DNA of 14,983 nt, taken from assembly GCA_902493795.1 (NCBI GenBank), contig CABUQZ010000028.1, forward strand, positions 1-14,983, given 5' to 3'. The notes under the pieces are model-generated. The model had not been told where the DNA came from. It did no database searches and saw nothing but the letters and a program-made list of their open reading frames with translations. Position 1 is the first letter of the stretch. Every line of letters starts with the position of its first letter. Below, piece after piece: positions 13,288 through 14,983 of this stretch. The translations under genes were made by a program, and so were the position numbers. The DNA is from an uncultured Clostridium sp. GTDB lineage: Bacteria > Bacillota_I > Bacilli_A > RF39 > UBA660.

Positions 13288-14379
13288 TTATCTTTTATCT
13301 ATTTCTTTTAAAAATTTATTTAAGCTACCATAATACTCAAACATTTCTTTTTTCTTGCATGCATATTTTTGAAATTCTTCTTCAATAAAATTATTTTTTG
13401 TTTCATTTTTGTATCTATTTAAAGTTCTTTCGTAACAAGTTTCAATACTTGTTCTTAGTATTATTATTTGCCCTTTTAAAATAGAATAATCGTTAATATT
13501 TCTGTATTCTGCTGAATCAATTACTATTGTTTTATTGCAATCTTTAAAATATTCTAAGGCTTTTATATAAAACTCATCAAAATTAGTAAACAAATAATCT
13601 TTTGACTTATCACAAAATACATCTCTTAGTTTAATACTTTCCATATTGTTTGATTGCTTATTACTAAATACAACATCAGTATCAATAACGATATAGTTAT
13701 CATCTTTTAGATATTTATCACAAAAATAAGATTTTCCACTTCCTGATTCACCAGTAATATTAATAACATTATCACAGGTTAAATCTTTAATGTATGGATT
13801 TTTATCTATAAATCTACTTATAAGCAAATCAGATTTAATTTCATATAAATATTGTTCAACTTTATTAACAAGTAAATTAACACCCTTTCTATCATTTTTA
13901 TTTCCATGAGAAATAAAATCGTTCCATTCTTCAAGAACATCATCAATATTATTTTTATTAACTTTATCCTTAAATATTGCATAAGCAGTTGTTTTATAAT
14001 TCATTATGCTTACAACACCTAGGGCTTTATAATATGATTTTTCTGGTATTTTAGATATTTTATAAAAGTGAAGTGCTAATTCATCATCAACTTTTCTAGG
14101 ATTACTTATAATAATTTTATTAGCTCTGTATATGGTTGTTGCACCATCTAATTTAACGTTTTCCGCATCCTTTGGAACTTCAACATCATAAATTGTATCT
14201 CCACGATGTAACCATCTTAATATGCAGTCTTCTGTTGTGTAGTTAAATCCTCCAAAATCCTTACCATTTTGAGCAGCAGGATTCCAATTTTCACTAATAT
14301 TAACCTCATTAATTTTATATTTAAAATCACTTTTAGCACCAGAAGTAGTGCCATACATAACTTTTACATACTTGATCAT
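13288..14379 (-). CDS. Unrecognised N-terminal domain fused to P-loop kinase-like domain
   Basis: The 363-residue protein has two parts. Residues about 1-160 form an unrecognised domain with GGFNYTTEDCILRWL, GDTIYDVEVP and YRANKIIISNPRK. The alternating Gly-aromatic and strand pattern is faintly like ADP-ribosyltransferase folds, which I cannot confirm. Residues about 200-363 are a P-loop nucleoside/polynucleotide-kinase-like domain: Walker A GESGSGKS (210-217), IDTD (232-235), TIVIDSAEYR, then an Arg-rich LID-like RTSIETCYERTLNR. It could phosphorylate a nucleotide, RNA end or protein. The ATG at 14377-14379 is favoured by GGATGTGAT upstream; a TTG five codons earlier is in frame. No signal peptide is present, and no terminator is obvious downstream. 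Confidence 0.75.
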   Translation of the reverse strand: MIKYVKVMYGTTSGAKSDFKYKINEVNISENWNPAAQNGKDFGGFNYTTEDCILRWLHRGDTIYDVEVPKDAENVKLDGATTIYRANKIIISNPRKVDDELALHFYKISKIPEKSYYKALGVVSIMNYKTTAYAIFKDKVNKNNIDDVLEEWNDFISHGNKNDRKGVNLLVNKVEQYLYEIKSDLLISRFIDKNPYIKDLTCDNVINITGESGSGKSYFCDKYLKDDNYIVIDTDVVFSNKQSNNMESIKLRDVFCDKSKDYLFTNFDEFYIKALEYFKDCNKTIVIDSAEYRNINDYSILKGQIIILRTSIETCYERTLNRYKNETKNNFIEEEFQKYACKKKEMFEYYGSLNKFLKEIDKR

Positions 14380-14845
14380 TATAATCACATCCAATCAAAA
14401 TTTTATTTTATATGTTAACAAGTTCATTATTATTCCAAAAATTCAGTCTTAAAGTTTCAAAAAAATTAAAACAAGTAATTTGTATTACATTATCATAGAA
14501 ACACCTTTTTCATAATAACATATATAAGTAATTTTTATTACAATTTTTTTCAGGAATTGCATCTTTTAAAATATAAAAATCAAATGCAGTATTCTTAGTA
14601 AATATTATTTGAGGATATTTTTTTGAAATTGTTTCTAAATAATTAACATCTTTTTATCACTATCAATTTTTTTTCAATTTTGTATTTTTTTTAAATTAAT
14701 TTTTATTAAATAATCATTTTTGTATTTTTTAATAAGTTCTTTACGTTAATTTTAAATAATTACTTCAACACATATTTTTATTTTACAATTAAAACACTGA
14801 ATATTTATGTATAATACTATTTTTAGATATATAATTCTAAATTCA
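14380..14845. other. AT-rich gene-poor region with a decayed coding fragment
   Basis: This stretch is extremely AT-rich and dominated by A and T runs. No intact gene or clear promoter for the P-loop gene is visible. The only coding-like content is the minus-strand fragment described at 14510-14653. Confidence 0.5.
14510..14653 (-). pseudogene. Fragment resembling AbiEi-type antitoxin
   Basis: A minus-strand frame of 47 codons without a start reads NYLETISKKYPQIIFTKN, then TAFDFYILKDAIPEK, before a stop. This resembles the AbiEi antitoxin segment in which FT..TAF.FYGLTD.IP(D/E)K follows a KKYP strand. Upstream sequence carries stops and frameshifts, and nothing matching the rest of AbiEi or its AbiEii toxin partner follows. 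It is read as a decayed remnant of a type IV toxin-antitoxin locus. The similarity is judged by eye. Confidence 0.4.
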
Positions 14846-14854
14846 TGATATAAT
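14846..14854 (+). promoter_or_regulatory. Rightward extended -10 promoter near the right edge
   Basis: TG-A-TATAAT (14846-14854) is an extended -10 on the plus strand; transcription would start near 14861 and leave the window. No -35 is evident. It precedes the imperfect hairpin at 14871-14900. Confidence 0.4.
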
Positions 14855-14870
14855 CATTATGATAGGATAG

Positions 14871-14900
14871 TGTGAAAAGTTTTATGGAAAACTAGACACA
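14871..14900. repeat. Imperfect inverted repeat near the right edge
   Basis: TGTGAAAAGTTTT and AAAACTAGACACA form arms of 13 bases with ten pairs around ATGG. The form is like a leader hairpin or a mobile-element end, but no transposase frame follows in the remaining bases. Confidence 0.35.
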
Positions 14901-14983
14901 TTAGATGAGAAAGATATTAAGATGAAAATCTTGATACAACTCTATCTAAAAAAAGAAAAAATTGATCTTTGACAATGGAATTA

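Noticed and set aside
14904..14964. A short gene reading MKILIQLYLKKEKIDL or its longer open frame
   Set aside because: It has no ribosome site, no upstream in-frame start giving a reasonable length, and ends within the window.
1..14983. CRISPR array or prophage
   Set aside because: No regularly spaced repeats, cas genes, integrase or structural phage genes are visible; the DnaB-like gene alone is not enough to call a phage.

Overview
The window is strongly AT-rich and uses TGG for Trp with ordinary stop codons, so it reads as standard bacterial code. Short low-GC genes, strong AGGAGG-type ribosome sites, a desulfoferrodoxin and a YtqA-type radical SAM protein point to an anaerobic or microaerophilic low-GC Firmicute (Bacilli/Clostridia or a gut relative). 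No rRNA, tRNA, CRISPR array or intact prophage is visible.

Layout. The left edge (1-306) is the N-terminal remnant of an IS110-family transposase. The only intact rightward gene is a YtqA-like radical SAM protein (463-1410), which meets the leftward genes at a bidirectional terminator. Nearly everything after that is on the minus strand. In order: superoxide reductase (1449-1817); an unrecognised 157-aa protein; a RelQ-type small alarmone synthetase; a 45-aa membrane peptide (3090-3227) whose terminator sits just before relQ; a lipoprotein; a DUF362 protein; and a MazG-like nucleotide pyrophosphohydrolase. These look like housekeeping, redox and stress genes.

The most interesting part is 5.5-11.3 kb. 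A DUF2828 protein has the overall plan of Ro60 (N-terminal repeats plus a C-terminal vWA domain with an intact MIDAS). Its own extended -10 promoter produces a leader of about 198 nt. That leader holds two tandem structured RNA modules with 8-bp closing helices that covary between copies, and the second has a hairpin-loop pseudoknot. The arrangement recalls rsr/Y RNA loci, although a tandem riboswitch is equally possible. Upstream is a second group: a PD-(D/E)XK nuclease-like protein, a two-base-spaced DnaB-like ATPase without the DnaB N-terminal domain, a PatB/MalY aminotransferase, and a NERD-HRDC protein. The nuclease-ATPase pair is a candidate two-gene DNA-processing or defence module.

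The right third (11.6-14.4 kb) carries accessory genes: a membrane-anchored alpha/beta hydrolase, a small protein with possible papain-like Cys/His residues, and an unrecognised domain fused to a P-loop kinase-like domain. The last 600 bases are very AT-rich. They contain a decayed fragment resembling AbiEi-type antitoxins and a rightward promoter running off the edge. IS and toxin-antitoxin debris at the two ends fits an accessory segment.
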